Part shown: in pieces, positions 41,430-50,591 of the stretch | Layout: each line of letters opens with the position of its first letter | Numbering within the stretch: position 1 is the first letter of the stretch | DNA from: CAYFKJ01 sp964343605 | GTDB lineage: Bacteria; Pseudomonadota; Alphaproteobacteria; UBA2966 | Assembly: GCA_964343605.1 (NCBI GenBank) | Contig: CAYFKJ010000003.1 | Coordinates: forward strand, 372,001 to 436,000 | Direction: 5' to 3' | Length of the DNA stretch: 64,000 bases | The notes under the pieces: model-generated | Database searches by the model: none | What the model saw: only the letters and a program-made list of their open reading frames with translations | What the model was told of the DNA's origin: nothing | Program-made: the position numbers and the translations under genes

Positions 41430-43016
41430 ATGCTTGCATCGCGGAATTCGGGGGCGACATTGCCGGAGAGTGAACCCCAGGATCTATTGATCGTGGGCGG
41501 CGGCATTAACGGTACGGGGATTGCCCGTGATGCGGCCGGCCGCGGCCTGAAGGTTACGCTTTGTGAGCAATCGGATCTGGGCTGCGCCACTTCGTCCGCC
41601 AGCACGAAGCTGGTGCACGGCGGCCTACGTTATCTCGAGCATTTCGAATTCAGGTTGGTTCGCGAATCACTGCACGAGCGAGAAGTCCTGATGGCTTTGG
41701 CCCCTCACGTCGTGCAGCCGCAGCGCTTCTATCTGCCCCATGCATCCGGGTTGAGACCGGCTTGGTTCGTTCGGCTTGGCCTGTTTCTCTACGATCATTT
41801 GCAGTGGCGGAGGACATTACCGGGGTGCGAGAGCATCGACCTCACCCGCCATTTCGCCGGCGGCCCGTTGCAGTCGAAATTCACCAAGGGCTTCGCCTAC
41901 TCCGACTGCCGGGTCGACGATTCGCGTCTGGTCGTCCTCAATGCCTTGTCGGCGGAAGAATGCGGCGCGGAAATCTTGACGCGAACGCGCTGCATGGGAG
42001 CTTCGGCAGAACAAGGAATTTGGCGGGCTTCCCTGAAATCGGAGGACGGCTCGGAGCACATCATCCGCTCACGCATTCTGGTGAATGCGGCCGGCCCTTG
42101 GGTTGCCCCGTTCTTGCGCGATAGCGTCGGCATGGAAACCTCGAAACCGGTGCGTCTGGTCAAGGGGAGCCATATCGTCGTGCCGAAACTCTACGGCCAT
42201 GACGGAGCTTACATATTCCAGCATGAAGACGGCCGAGTGATATTTGCCATTCCCTTCGAGGGCGATTTCACGCTGATTGGCACTACCGACGTCGATTTTG
42301 AGGGCGATCCCGCTGAGGCCGGAGCGAGCGAGGCGGAGATTTCCTACCTCTGCGAAGCGATGGGTAACCATTTCGAAACTCCCGTCTCGCCCGACGATGT
42401 CGTTTGGTCCTTCGCCGGTGTCCGCCCCCTTTACGGCAACGGCACGCAGGACGCATCGACATTGAGCCGTGACTATCTGATCGATCTAGACGACGAGCGG
42501 TTCGGTGCACCCGTCCTTTCGGTGATCGGCGGAAAAATCACGACCTACCGGCGGCTGGCCGAGGAGGTCATGGAAATGCTCGAGCCCCACATTCCGTCAT
42601 CGGGTGCGCCTTGGACGGAACACGCCCCCCTGCCCGGCGGTGATCTTGGCCGCACCGGCCTGCAGGGCCTGCGGGAGGATGTCGCGCTGAGATACCCATG
42701 GCTTGAAGAAACCTTGGCGGACCGGCTGTGCCGGTCGTACGGTTCACGCACCCAGGCGGTTTTGGGGAACGCCGAAGACCGATCCGATTTGGGCATGGAT
42801 TTCGGCGCCGGCCTTTATGAACGCGAAGTCGCCTATCTCATGGCGCATGAATGGGCCCGGACTGCGGACGATGTCCTCTGGCGGCGCGGCAAGCTTGGAT
42901 TGCGCTTGACCCTACGCCAGCAGCAGGATTTGGCTGCATGGATGGCGGCGCAGGAAATCGGCGAAGGTGCGAATGACATCCCAACCCCGCTGCTCGCGCG
43001 GGGAGGTTCGGCATGA
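41430..43016 (+). CDS. glpD: Glycerol-3-phosphate dehydrogenase (FAD, respiratory)
   Basis: 528 residues. FAD loop LLIVGGGINGTGIARDAAGR (from about 20), SASTKLVHGGLRYLEHFEF, VNAAGPWV, KGSHIVVPKLYGHDGAYIF and VWSFAGVRPLY are GlpD signatures, with the C-terminal helical DAO_C domain. It oxidises glycerol 3-phosphate to dihydroxyacetone phosphate and passes electrons to ubiquinone at the inner membrane. ATGA overlap with the HAD gene shows translational coupling. Downstream of glpR with a palindromic candidate operator. Confidence 0.93.
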   Translation: MLASRNSGATLPESEPQDLLIVGGGINGTGIARDAAGRGLKVTLCEQSDLGCATSSASTKLVHGGLRYLEHFEFRLVRESLHEREVLMALAPHVVQPQRFYLPHASGLRPAWFVRLGLFLYDHLQWRRTLPGCESIDLTRHFAGGPLQSKFTKGFAYSDCRVDDSRLVVLNALSAEECGAEILTRTRCMGASAEQGIWRASLKSEDGSEHIIRSRILVNAAGPWVAPFLRDSVGMETSKPVRLVKGSHIVVPKLYGHDGAYIFQHEDGRVIFAIPFEGDFTLIGTTDVDFEGDPAEAGASEAEISYLCEAMGNHFETPVSPDDVVWSFAGVRPLYGNGTQDASTLSRDYLIDLDDERFGAPVLSVIGGKITTYRRLAEEVMEMLEPHIPSSGAPWTEHAPLPGGDLGRTGLQGLREDVALRYPWLEETLADRLCRSYGSRTQAVLGNAEDRSDLGMDFGAGLYEREVAYLMAHEWARTADDVLWRRGKLGLRLTLRQQQDLAAWMAAQEIGEGANDIPTPLLARGGSA

Positions 43017-43807
43017 AGCCCCTCGCGACGATATCCGGTCCTGCCTTGGGGGCCATCAAGGGCGTCTTCACCGATATCGACGATACCCTGACCACCGACG
43101 GCCGCCTGACCGCCGCCGCCTACGGCGCGATGGAGCGCCTGCGTGAAGGCGGGTTGATGGTGATGCCCATTACCGGCCGGCCGGCGGGATGGTGCGATCA
43201 TATCGCGCGCATGTGGCCGGTCGACGGCGTGGTCGGAGAAAACGGCGCATTCTATTTTCGCTACCACGCCGATGACAGAAAAATGGAACGGCATTACGCG
43301 CTGCCGCCAGAGGTGCGGGCGGAGAACAGACGCAAGCTTGATGAACTCGGCGCCCGCGTACCCGAAATCGTAACCGGTTGCGCCGTCGCCGCCGACCAGG
43401 CCTATCGCGAAGCCGATCTGGCGATCGACTTCCGCGAGGACGTCGATCCCCTGTCCAACGAGGATGTAGAACGCATCGTTACCGAATTCGAACGGGCGGG
43501 CGCCACGGCCAAGGTGAGTTCGATCCACGTCAATGCATGGTTCGGCACGTACGACAAGCTGACGATGACCCGGACGATGATGGAGAAGAGCTTCGGCATT
43601 GATCTCGACGCCGAAAAGGACCGTTTCATATTCGCCGGCGATTCACCCAACGATGCGCCGATGTTCGGCTACTTTCCCAACTCCGTGGGGATGAACAATC
43701 TTCTTGATTTCGAAGGCCGTTTGGATGCCGAGCCGGCCTTTATAACCCAACGACGGGCCGGCAATGGCTTCGTCGAACTCGCCGAACTGCTGATGGAGGA
43801 CGACTGA
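43013..43807 (+). CDS. HAD-superfamily phosphatase (type IIB, Cof/SPP-like)
   Basis: 264 residues. Motif I DIDDTLTTDG (nucleophile Asp21, general acid Asp23), motif II near MPITGRPAGW, motif III Lys in the YDKLTMTR region, and motif IV FAGDSPNDAPMF are all present. The roughly 90-residue cap between motifs II and III puts it in HAD-IIB (sucrose-phosphatase, phosphomannomutase and Cof type). It overlaps glpD by 4 bp and precedes a PhnD-type transporter, so a phosphate ester related to glycerol phosphate is a reasonable substrate guess. Confidence 0.85.
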   Translation: MKPLATISGPALGAIKGVFTDIDDTLTTDGRLTAAAYGAMERLREGGLMVMPITGRPAGWCDHIARMWPVDGVVGENGAFYFRYHADDRKMERHYALPPEVRAENRRKLDELGARVPEIVTGCAVAADQAYREADLAIDFREDVDPLSNEDVERIVTEFERAGATAKVSSIHVNAWFGTYDKLTMTRTMMEKSFGIDLDAEKDRFIFAGDSPNDAPMFGYFPNSVGMNNLLDFEGRLDAEPAFITQRRAGNGFVELAELLMEDD

Positions 43808-43898
43808 ACTTCAATGGAACGGCACTTGTGACGGCTGTGTTCCGGCCTGTAGAGTCGGGACAAACATAAGTGAAGCCTGTGCTGTTCGAGGGGACGAA

Positions 43899-43961
43899 AT
43901 GGAACAACAGGCAATTCGCAAAATCGCGGAGCGGCTCTGTTCCGGCCGCGGCCGCAAATAA
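43899..43961 (+). CDS. Possible 20-residue ORF upstream of phnD
   Basis: ATG 43899, preceded by GAGGGGAC, opens MEQQAIRKIAERLCSGRGRK and stops 15 bp before the phnD start. It has a good ribosome site but no known homologue and could be fortuitous. The position suggests a leader peptide or a translational-coupling element. Confidence 0.25.
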   Translation: MEQQAIRKIAERLCSGRGRK

Positions 43962-43976
43962 ATAAGGGAGGAAGAC

Positions 43977-45017
43977 ATGAGAGTTTCAGGACTATCAAGA
44001 CGACTTCTGTTGGCCGGGATCGGGGGCATGACGGCTCTCGGGTTCTTGGCAGCGGGCCTGTCGCCGGCTGCGGCGGCGGACTGCCCGCGGGGCAACCTCG
44101 ACAAACGCTTCTGCGACTGGAATGGCGACCTTGTCGCCGATACGCCGACCGATTCCGGCAAGTGGCTTGATCCCGATACGTTGGTGTTCTCCTATACGCC
44201 GGTCGAGGATCCTTCTGTTTACGAGAACGTCTTCACTGAGTTCATGGACTATCTCGCCAAGATGACCGGCAAGAAGGTGAAATGGTACGGCGCCGATTCC
44301 TATGCCGCCCAGGTCGAAGCCATGCGTTCCGGTCGTCTGCACGTCGCCGGTATCTCCACTGGCCCGACGGTGTTCGGTGTCAATCTGGCGGGTTATGTGC
44401 CTATCGCCATCATGGGCAAGGCCGACGGCCGGTTCGGCTATCGCCTCCAATTGATCACGCACAAAACCACGGACATCACGAAAATCGCCGATATGAAGGG
44501 CCGCAACATTGCCCACGTGACTCCGTCGTCCAACTCCGGCAACCAGGCGCCGAGAGCCCTCTTTACGGCCATGGGCGTGAAGCCGGACGTGGACTACAAG
44601 GTCAATTATTCGGGTAAGCACGACAACTCCATCATGGGTGTGGCCAACAAGGACTACGATGCCGCCCCGGTGGCCTCCAGTGTTCTTGACCGCATGCACG
44701 ACAAGGGCGTCGTCAACAAGGATGACCTCAGGGTCATCTGGCAGTCCAAGCTGTTCCCGACAACCTCGTACGGCTATGCCCACAACCTTCATCCGGCGCT
44801 TCAGGTTCAGGTCGAGAATGCCTTCCTGACCTTCGATTGGACGGGCACGGCGCTCAAGAAGGAGTTTGGCAAGAAATCCGACCGTTTCATCCCCATCACT
44901 TTCAAGGAGCACTGGTCGGATATCCGCACCATTCAGGAAACCAATGGCACGGTCTACACCCAGGAATCCCTGGCCGGCCTCAAAGTGAAAAAGAAGAAAA
45001 AGAAGAAAAAGAACTAG
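43977..45017 (+). CDS. phnD: PhnD-family ABC transporter substrate-binding protein with poly-Lys tail
   Basis: 346 residues. A Tat-like signal (SRRLLLAGIGGMTALGFLAA with preceding Arg) ends at AAAD. The mature protein has LVFSYTPVEDPSVYENVFTE, VKWYGADSYAAQVEAMRSGR, ISTGPTVFGVNLAGYVPIAI, VTPSSNSGNQAPRALF and DYDAAPVASSVLDRM, diagnostic of PhnD phosphonate/phosphite binding proteins. The end is anomalous: VKKKKKKKKN encoded by AAG/AAA runs. Ribosome site GGGAGGAAG. With PhnC and two PhnE proteins it forms a complete importer, here embedded in a glpR-glpD operon. Confidence 0.88.
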   Translation: MRVSGLSRRLLLAGIGGMTALGFLAAGLSPAAAADCPRGNLDKRFCDWNGDLVADTPTDSGKWLDPDTLVFSYTPVEDPSVYENVFTEFMDYLAKMTGKKVKWYGADSYAAQVEAMRSGRLHVAGISTGPTVFGVNLAGYVPIAIMGKADGRFGYRLQLITHKTTDITKIADMKGRNIAHVTPSSNSGNQAPRALFTAMGVKPDVDYKVNYSGKHDNSIMGVANKDYDAAPVASSVLDRMHDKGVVNKDDLRVIWQSKLFPTTSYGYAHNLHPALQVQVENAFLTFDWTGTALKKEFGKKSDRFIPITFKEHWSDIRTIQETNGTVYTQESLAGLKVKKKKKKKKN

Positions 45018-45098
45018 ACCACGCGTCGCGAAGCGCCGGGGCCGTCCGCGTCATTTGAGGCGGGCGGTTCCGGCGATCGTTTTAAAACGGCTGGTGTC

Positions 45099-45941
45099 AT
45101 GCTCGAAATTACCGATCTCGTTAAACAATACCCCAATGGATTCCGCGCTCTTCATGGCGTCAGCCTGACGGTCTCCGAACCGCAGGTAGTTGCGGTTATC
45201 GGCTCTTCGGGAGCCGGCAAGTCTACGCTTATCCGCTGCGTCAACCGGCTGGTCGAACCGACGTCGGGGTCCATTAAGTTGGAGGACGAGGAACTCACGA
45301 CGTTGAGCGGCGGCGCCTTGAGGCGGGCGCGGCGGCACATCGGCATGATTTTCCAGGAATACAATCTGGTCGAACGCCTGACGGTGATGGAGAACGTCCT
45401 GTCCGGGCGCCTCGGTTACGTCAGTTTCTGGCAGGCCTTCCGCCGCAATTATCCGCCCGAGGACGTGCGGGCCGCTTTCGAGCTGTTGGCGCGGGTCGGT
45501 CTCGAAGGCCGGCATGATTCGCGGGCCGACGCCCTGTCGGGTGGTCAGCGTCAGCGCGTCGGCATCGCCCGCGCTCTGATGCAGCAACCCAATCTCTTGC
45601 TGGTCGACGAGCCCACCGCTTCGCTCGATCCCAAAACGTCGCGACAAATCATGCGCCTGATCTGCGAATTGGCGCACGAACGCGGCACCCCCGCCCTCAT
45701 CAATATCCACGACGTGGCGTTGGCGCAGAATTTTGCAGACCGGGTGATCGGCCTACATGAAGGCCGGCTTGTGTTCGACGGCGCCGCATCCGACCTGACT
45801 GCCGAAGTTCTCACCGAAATCTATGGCGAGGAGGACTGGAGCCAGACAATCCGCCGCGACGATGATGAGGGAGGCGATGGCGAGACGCCGCCGTCAAGCC
45901 CCGTATCCCACCGTACCGACGCCGAGGCCGCGGCCGGATGA
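45099..45941 (+). CDS. phnC: Phosphonate-type ABC importer ATPase
   Basis: 280 residues. Walker A IGSSGAGKST (34-43), Q-loop IFQEYNLVERLTVMENVLSG (typical PhnC wording), signature ALSGGQRQRVGIARAL and Walker B LLLVDEPTASLD. A roughly 30-residue acidic, Ser/Pro-rich tail (DDDEGGDGETPPSSPV) extends beyond the usual end. ATGA overlap with the first permease gene. Confidence 0.92.
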   Translation: MLEITDLVKQYPNGFRALHGVSLTVSEPQVVAVIGSSGAGKSTLIRCVNRLVEPTSGSIKLEDEELTTLSGGALRRARRHIGMIFQEYNLVERLTVMENVLSGRLGYVSFWQAFRRNYPPEDVRAAFELLARVGLEGRHDSRADALSGGQRQRVGIARALMQQPNLLLVDEPTASLDPKTSRQIMRLICELAHERGTPALINIHDVALAQNFADRVIGLHEGRLVFDGAASDLTAEVLTEIYGEEDWSQTIRRDDDEGGDGETPPSSPVSHRTDAEAAAG

Positions 45942-46729
45942 CGACACAATCCACCTGGCGTCCGCCCAGCCTGATTGAAAGCCCGATCGTCCGCTACAGC
46001 CTTTGGGGCCTGGCGCTCGCCTATCTCGTCTGGTCCATGGGCGCGCTCGAAATCGATTGGGAGCGCACGCTGCAGGGATTCCCGCGCGCCGGCGACATGA
46101 TCGGTCGCATGTTCCCGCCCGATTTCAGCCGGTGGGAATTGTTGCTGCGCGGCGTGATCGAAAGCCTTGAGATGGCTTTCGCCGCCAGCGTGATCGGCAT
46201 GATCCTGGCCATTCCCCTTGCTGTCTGCGGCGCGCGAAATCTGATGCCCATGCCCGTCTATCTGGTGGCGCGCGGCATCATCGTGTTGAGCCGCACATTC
46301 CACGAAGTCATCGTCGCCATCTTCTTCGTCAAGATCGTCGGCTTCGGTCCGCTCGCCGGTCTACTGACCCTGATCGTCGCCTCGGTGAGTTTTATCGCCA
46401 AGATGATCGCCGAGGATATTGAGAATATGAATATGGGCCAGATCGAAGCCATCAAAGCGACCGGCGCGAGCTTTCCCAAGCTGTTGCTTTACGCCGTTCA
46501 GCCGCAGGTGCTGCCCCGTTACCTTGGTGTGTCGATCTACCGGCTAGACGCCAACATCCGCCATTCAACCGTGGTGGGGATCGTCGGCGCCGGCGGTATC
46601 GGCATGACGTTGACCGCGACCTTTAAGCGCTACGATTACGATTTCAGCCTGGCCATCCTGTTGACCATCATCGCCCTCGTGTTCCTCGGCGAAATCTTCT
46701 CCAACTGGGTGAGGAAACGGCTGAGATGA
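45938..46729 (+). CDS. phnE: Phosphonate-type ABC importer permease 1
   Basis: 263 residues with about six TM segments. The EAA-like loop IEAIKATGASFPKLLLYAVQ, then PQVLPRYLGVSIYRLDANIR and HSTVVGIVGAGGIGMTLT, is the PhnE signature that contacts the ATPase. Translationally coupled on both sides (ATGA before and after). Paralogue of the following gene, as in systems with a PhnE heterodimer. Confidence 0.92.
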   Translation: MTTQSTWRPPSLIESPIVRYSLWGLALAYLVWSMGALEIDWERTLQGFPRAGDMIGRMFPPDFSRWELLLRGVIESLEMAFAASVIGMILAIPLAVCGARNLMPMPVYLVARGIIVLSRTFHEVIVAIFFVKIVGFGPLAGLLTLIVASVSFIAKMIAEDIENMNMGQIEAIKATGASFPKLLLYAVQPQVLPRYLGVSIYRLDANIRHSTVVGIVGAGGIGMTLTATFKRYDYDFSLAILLTIIALVFLGEIFSNWVRKRLR

Positions 46730-47538
46730 GCACCACCGAACTCACGCCTCGGCATCCCGACATCTGGCGCAAGTATTCGCCCTCGGAGAGCCTCATTCGC
46801 TATGCCTGGTTCTTGGGCACCGTTTTCATTCTTGTCTGGTCGCTGCGGCATTTGGACATCGCCTGGGAGTACTTCCTCGACGCCCATATCCAGGCGGGCG
46901 ATCTCGCGGTGCGAATGTACCCGCCGGACTGGGAGCACATCGGCTACATCCTCGACCCGCTTCTGGAGACCATCCATATAGCGACGCTGGGCACAGCCGT
47001 AACGGTCGTGATCGCCCTGCCCGTCGCCTTCCTTGCTGCGCGCAACACGACCTACAACGCTGCGACCTGGGCGATCGGCCGCTTCATCCTGGTGGCTTCC
47101 CGCTCAATCAATACCGTCGTCTGGGCGCTGATCTTCGTCGCCATCTTCGGGCCCGGCGCCATGGCCGGCATCTGGGCCATCGCGGCGCGCTCCATAGGCT
47201 TCACCGGTAAGCTGATAGCCGAGGCTATAGAGGAAATCGACCACGGCGCCGTCGAGGCCATCGAAGCCACCGGCGCTTCGCGCATGAAGGTGTTGCTGAT
47301 CGGCGTTTTGCCCCAAGTCCTGCCGGTTATCTACGGCACCATCGTTTACCGTTGGGACATCAACATCCGCGAATCCACGGTCCTGGGCTTCGTCGGCGCC
47401 GGCGGCATCGGCATCGAACTGTATTCCTCGATCAACCAATTCCTCTGGCGCGAAGTATCCCTGATGCTCATCGCCATCTTCGTTGTCGTGGTCGTGAGCG
47501 AATTCGTTTCCGCCGCCGTCCGCGCCAAGATCACCTGA
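46726..47538 (+). CDS. phnE: Phosphonate-type ABC importer permease 2
   Basis: 270 residues, TM-rich. Signature VEAIEATGASRMKVLLIGVL, PQVLPVIYGTIVYRWDINIR and ESTVLGFVGAGGIGIELYSS. Overlaps permease 1 by ATGA and is followed within 1 bp by the SDR gene. Two distinct PhnE genes indicate a heterodimeric channel. Confidence 0.92.
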   Translation: MSTTELTPRHPDIWRKYSPSESLIRYAWFLGTVFILVWSLRHLDIAWEYFLDAHIQAGDLAVRMYPPDWEHIGYILDPLLETIHIATLGTAVTVVIALPVAFLAARNTTYNAATWAIGRFILVASRSINTVVWALIFVAIFGPGAMAGIWAIAARSIGFTGKLIAEAIEEIDHGAVEAIEATGASRMKVLLIGVLPQVLPVIYGTIVYRWDINIRESTVLGFVGAGGIGIELYSSINQFLWREVSLMLIAIFVVVVVSEFVSAAVRAKIT

Positions 47539-47539
47539 C

Positions 47540-48379
47540 ATGTCCGACGCCGCCGCGTTGGATTGCCGACCCAGCCTGGAGGGCAAGGTGGCGCTCGTGA
47601 CCGGCGGGACCGGCGGCATCGGCCGGGCCTGTGTCGAGGCACTGCGGGCACACGGTGTACGCGTGAGTTTTACCTACGCCGACGGATTTGAAGTACGGCG
47701 GAACGTCGAGGACTATCTTGCCGAGGCGCCGGACAAGCTTCGCGCCCACCCGCTGGATCTTCGCGATGCCGGATCCATCGAACACTGCCTCAACGATGCC
47801 GTAACGGAATGGGGGCGCATCGACATTCTGATCAACAACGCCGCCGTCGGGTCGGCCACGGTGGCGAAATATGCTGACGATCCGGCCGGACAGGATACCG
47901 CCATGCTCAACATCAATGCCGACGGTACGCTGAAGATGTGCCAGGCCTACCTGGCATTGATGCGGGACAAGGTCACCGGCGGTCACCTCAAGATCATCAA
48001 CCTGAGTTCGGTGGGCGGCGGGATCGGCGTGTTTCCGGGCTTTCGCCTCTCCGACGGCATGAGCAAGGCCGCCGTGGCGTTGCTGACCCGTCAATTGGCG
48101 GCGGAACTGACGCATCAGCCGATCGACGTTTTTGCTGTCTGCCCCGGTGCCACAAACACCGGCATGTTCCAAGCCAGCACGCTCGATACCATGAGCGCGG
48201 CGCAGCGTGAAGACTTTTTGGCGGCGCTTCCCAAACAGCGTCTGATCGAGCCCAGGGAAATCGCCGATATTATCGTGTTCCTCGCCTCCGGCTACTCCAC
48301 TCCCCTTCACGGCGCCGTTCTGGATGCCTCGATGGGTCTCGGCGTAAGGCCGGGATTGATGACCGAACTCGACCATTGA
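47540..48379 (+). CDS. SDR-family protein with Tyr-to-Asp change at the catalytic site
   Basis: 279 residues. Rossmann loop TGGTGGIG (21-28) and INNAAVGS are normal, and Ser157 in INLSSVGG matches the catalytic Ser. The YxxxK motif reads SDGMSK, so the catalytic Tyr position is Asp172 while Lys176 remains. The codon is GAC in clear context. Either catalysis is altered or lost, or a different residue acts. It directly follows the two permease genes (1 bp after permease 2), so it is likely the last gene of the glpD-HAD-phnDCEE operon and may act on the imported compound. Confidence 0.85.
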   Translation: MSDAAALDCRPSLEGKVALVTGGTGGIGRACVEALRAHGVRVSFTYADGFEVRRNVEDYLAEAPDKLRAHPLDLRDAGSIEHCLNDAVTEWGRIDILINNAAVGSATVAKYADDPAGQDTAMLNINADGTLKMCQAYLALMRDKVTGGHLKIINLSSVGGGIGVFPGFRLSDGMSKAAVALLTRQLAAELTHQPIDVFAVCPGATNTGMFQASTLDTMSAAQREDFLAALPKQRLIEPREIADIIVFLASGYSTPLHGAVLDASMGLGVRPGLMTELDH

Positions 48380-48445
48380 GATTCCGCCCTCGACACCCCA
48401 AGTTCAGTGGAAGAATTTCAGCTCGTCGGGGGTGGGGTGTGGATT

Positions 48446-48925
48446 ATGGCCGAACAAACCGATCAGACGACCGACAACGCCGGCGTTCGCGTTCCGCCGC
48501 CCTTGATCTGGCTGGCCCTGCAGCTCTTCGGACTGTCCATTGACTCCGCCTGGTTCAGGTTAAAACTCGCCAGTCCGGCGGAGATGATCGCGGGCGGGAT
48601 TGTCTTCGCTGTCGGCGCATATTTCGCCGTCTCCTCCATTCCGCGGCACAAGAAGGGCGGGACCAATATCGAACCCTGGAAACCGACGACGACGGTGTTT
48701 ACCGACGGTATCTACGGTCGTTCGCGGAATCCAATCTATTTCGGCATGCTGCTTGGCTTTGCCGGCATTGCCATTGGCGCAGGCAGCACCGCTTCTCTGG
48801 CCGTCCTCGTCGTTTTTTGGGCGATCTTGCAGTTCTATGTCATTGCCCGCGAGGAGCGATACCTGGAAGCCAAATTCGGACAGCAGTACCGCGACTACAA
48901 GAACACGGTACGGCGCTGGGTTTAG
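48446..48925 (+). CDS. Isoprenylcysteine/phospholipid methyltransferase-like membrane protein
   Basis: 159 residues from ATG 48446, with a GGGGGTGGGG-rich ribosome region. Three to four TM segments. GIYGRSRNPIYFGMLLGFAG and the C-terminal REERYLEAKFGQQYRDYKNT match the ICMT/PEMT (methyltransf. DUF1295-like) membrane methyltransferase family found in many bacteria. Substrate unknown. Stands after the phn operon with a 66-bp gap, possibly co-transcribed. Confidence 0.85.
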   Translation: MAEQTDQTTDNAGVRVPPPLIWLALQLFGLSIDSAWFRLKLASPAEMIAGGIVFAVGAYFAVSSIPRHKKGGTNIEPWKPTTTVFTDGIYGRSRNPIYFGMLLGFAGIAIGAGSTASLAVLVVFWAILQFYVIAREERYLEAKFGQQYRDYKNTVRRWV

Positions 48926-48975
48926 GATTCGTCAACGGACGACGGTCCATTGATGCAACACCCCTGATCCGGCAA

Positions 48976-49641
48976 TCAGTCGTCCTCAATCCTCCGCGAC
49001 CCGCTTTGATGCTTCTTCTTGGCGCTTTCGGACGGGTATTGGAAGCTTACCAGCTCGAGATCTTCAGTCAGCCCGTAGAACCACCCTTTGGTTGTTTCCA
49101 CGGTTCCTTTTACGGCGACGCCAAGCAACGGTGAATACCAGTAAGTCGATTTCTTGCTGTAGCGGTGCGAGATACCTTCCTCGACAATCTCGAGTTTGTA
49201 GGTGAAGTACTGTCCGGTCGGAACCTGGATTACCTCGGTTGCAAGAACGTTGACTTTGAACTCCCAAATGCGATGAGGCGTATTTGCGTAGAACTTGACG
49301 CTGTTGCCGACCCTCAGTGGCCATAACTTCTCATGGCTCTTGTTGATTTCGACGATTTTGGAAGAGCCTCGGGGATTTCTCACAAACAGTGAGGTAAAAA
49401 TAGCGTCCTTCGATCCCATTGAATCGACGCGCTTGTATTTGTATTCGAACTTGCCAACCGATTTGATCGTGGCCTCAAAACTTGACAGGTCAAATCTTGT
49501 ACCGGGCGGGGGCGGTCTGAAATCTCCCTCGAGCGCCACCGCATCGGCACGGGCCTGCTGTCCAAATATCGATCCAACCCCCAAAACGGCAGTGGCCAGA
49601 AATGCCGACACTATGCCTATGATTCGGCCGCTAGATTGCAT
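48976..49641 (-). CDS. Exported hypothetical protein
   Basis: 221 residues from ATG 49641, with AAAGGTTGGAG upstream. N-terminal signal (IIGIVSAFLATAVLGVGSIF, then QARADA). The mature part is beta-rich: KYKRVDSMGSKDAIFTSLFV, YFTYKLEIVEEGISHRYSKK and TYWYSPLLGVAVKGTVETTK, recalling periplasmic DUF3108-like barrels, though the family is not certain. The C-terminus is basic. No operon partner. Confidence 0.65.
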   Translation of the reverse strand: MQSSGRIIGIVSAFLATAVLGVGSIFGQQARADAVALEGDFRPPPPGTRFDLSSFEATIKSVGKFEYKYKRVDSMGSKDAIFTSLFVRNPRGSSKIVEINKSHEKLWPLRVGNSVKFYANTPHRIWEFKVNVLATEVIQVPTGQYFTYKLEIVEEGISHRYSKKSTYWYSPLLGVAVKGTVETTKGWFYGLTEDLELVSFQYPSESAKKKHQSGSRRIEDD

Positions 49642-49858
49642 AACACTCCAACCTTTTCCCTGCTCCCCGTCGCCAATATTTTGAGACCTGATGATTTCAA
49701 TGCTCGCATACAAAATGACAATTTTCCGTCAAAACCGCAACAAAAAGTTAATTGGTTCCGACAAGTCGATGATTAAACAAGATTTCCGATAGCGGAAGTG
49801 GCTCTGGATATTATCGCGTTATGAAATCAAATTTGATTTTCTCGGCCAAATTCCGTTG

Positions 49859-50395
49859 TCATGAGACTTCCGTTTCCCCCGATGCGGTTGAACGGCGATT
49901 ACTACCCTTGTACGGACCGTATAACTTGCCGGGCAGCCGCCTGCGGCAGGGGCCGACGTACGTCGGAACGTCAATGCGCTCCGGAGGTCTCGTCATCAGG
50001 TTGCGGATAGTCATCTCCAATTCGTTGGTGGATATGGGTTTGGCCAGAACATGATCGGCGCCGGATTTGATAGCGGCCGTGATGTGGCGAACGCCGCCGT
50101 GATCCGTGGTCATAATGACCGGGATGTGGGGAGACGGGGTCGTCTTTGGATCGCGGAGGTATTTCAGCAACGCCACGCCGCCGGAGCCGTTCAGGGTGCG
50201 GTCGACGACGACGAAATCAACCACGGATTCTTCGATTTCGTGGCGGGCGTCCTCGCCGCTTGCCGCCATTGGCACGCTTTCGATGCCGATATTGTGCAGC
50301 ATGTTGGCCATTAGGTGGCGGTAGCTCATATCGTCGTCGACGACGAGGACACGCAGGTCGGCGAGATTTTCACGGTTATCATTTTCCGGGGCCAT
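49859..50395 (-). CDS. Single-domain response regulator (CheY-like) with a C-terminal tail
   Basis: 178 residues. Receiver fold: LRVLVVDDDMSYRHLMANML (Asp20-22 acidic pocket), phospho-acceptor Asp65 in DFVVVDRTLNGSGG, switch Thr in PVIMTTDHGG and Lys in HVLAKPIS. After the receiver (about 135) a roughly 40-residue basic tail follows (VPTYVGPCRRRLPGKLYGPY), without a DNA-binding domain. No adjacent kinase; the orphan HK at 12622 and others could partner. Upstream of tRNA-Lys. Confidence 0.85.
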   Translation of the reverse strand: MAPENDNRENLADLRVLVVDDDMSYRHLMANMLHNIGIESVPMAASGEDARHEIEESVVDFVVVDRTLNGSGGVALLKYLRDPKTTPSPHIPVIMTTDHGGVRHITAAIKSGADHVLAKPISTNELEMTIRNLMTRPPERIDVPTYVGPCRRRLPGKLYGPYKGSNRRSTASGETEVS

Positions 50396-50551
50396 TGCTT
50401 ATCCCCTCCTTCCGGTCTCGGCTCCCCGCCCGATCTACCCTCCCCATAAATATTAGCAGGACGGCAATCCCGCCCCAGCCAAAACCGACTGAAGTTGCTG
50501 CGGCTTTTTGCCGCTCCCTGCCGGAGCCGTAATGCTGGTAATTTAGGAATC

Positions 50552-50581
50552 AAAAGGGGCCGGTCACCGTCGACCGACCCC
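50552..50581 (-). terminator. Intrinsic terminator of tRNA-Lys
   Basis: On the minus strand, GGGGtCGGTC-GACGGT-GACCGgCCCC is followed by TTTTG. The stem is 9 bp with one mismatch, 11 bp after the tRNA CCA end. Confidence 0.75.
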
Positions 50582-50591
50582 TTCGATAAAA

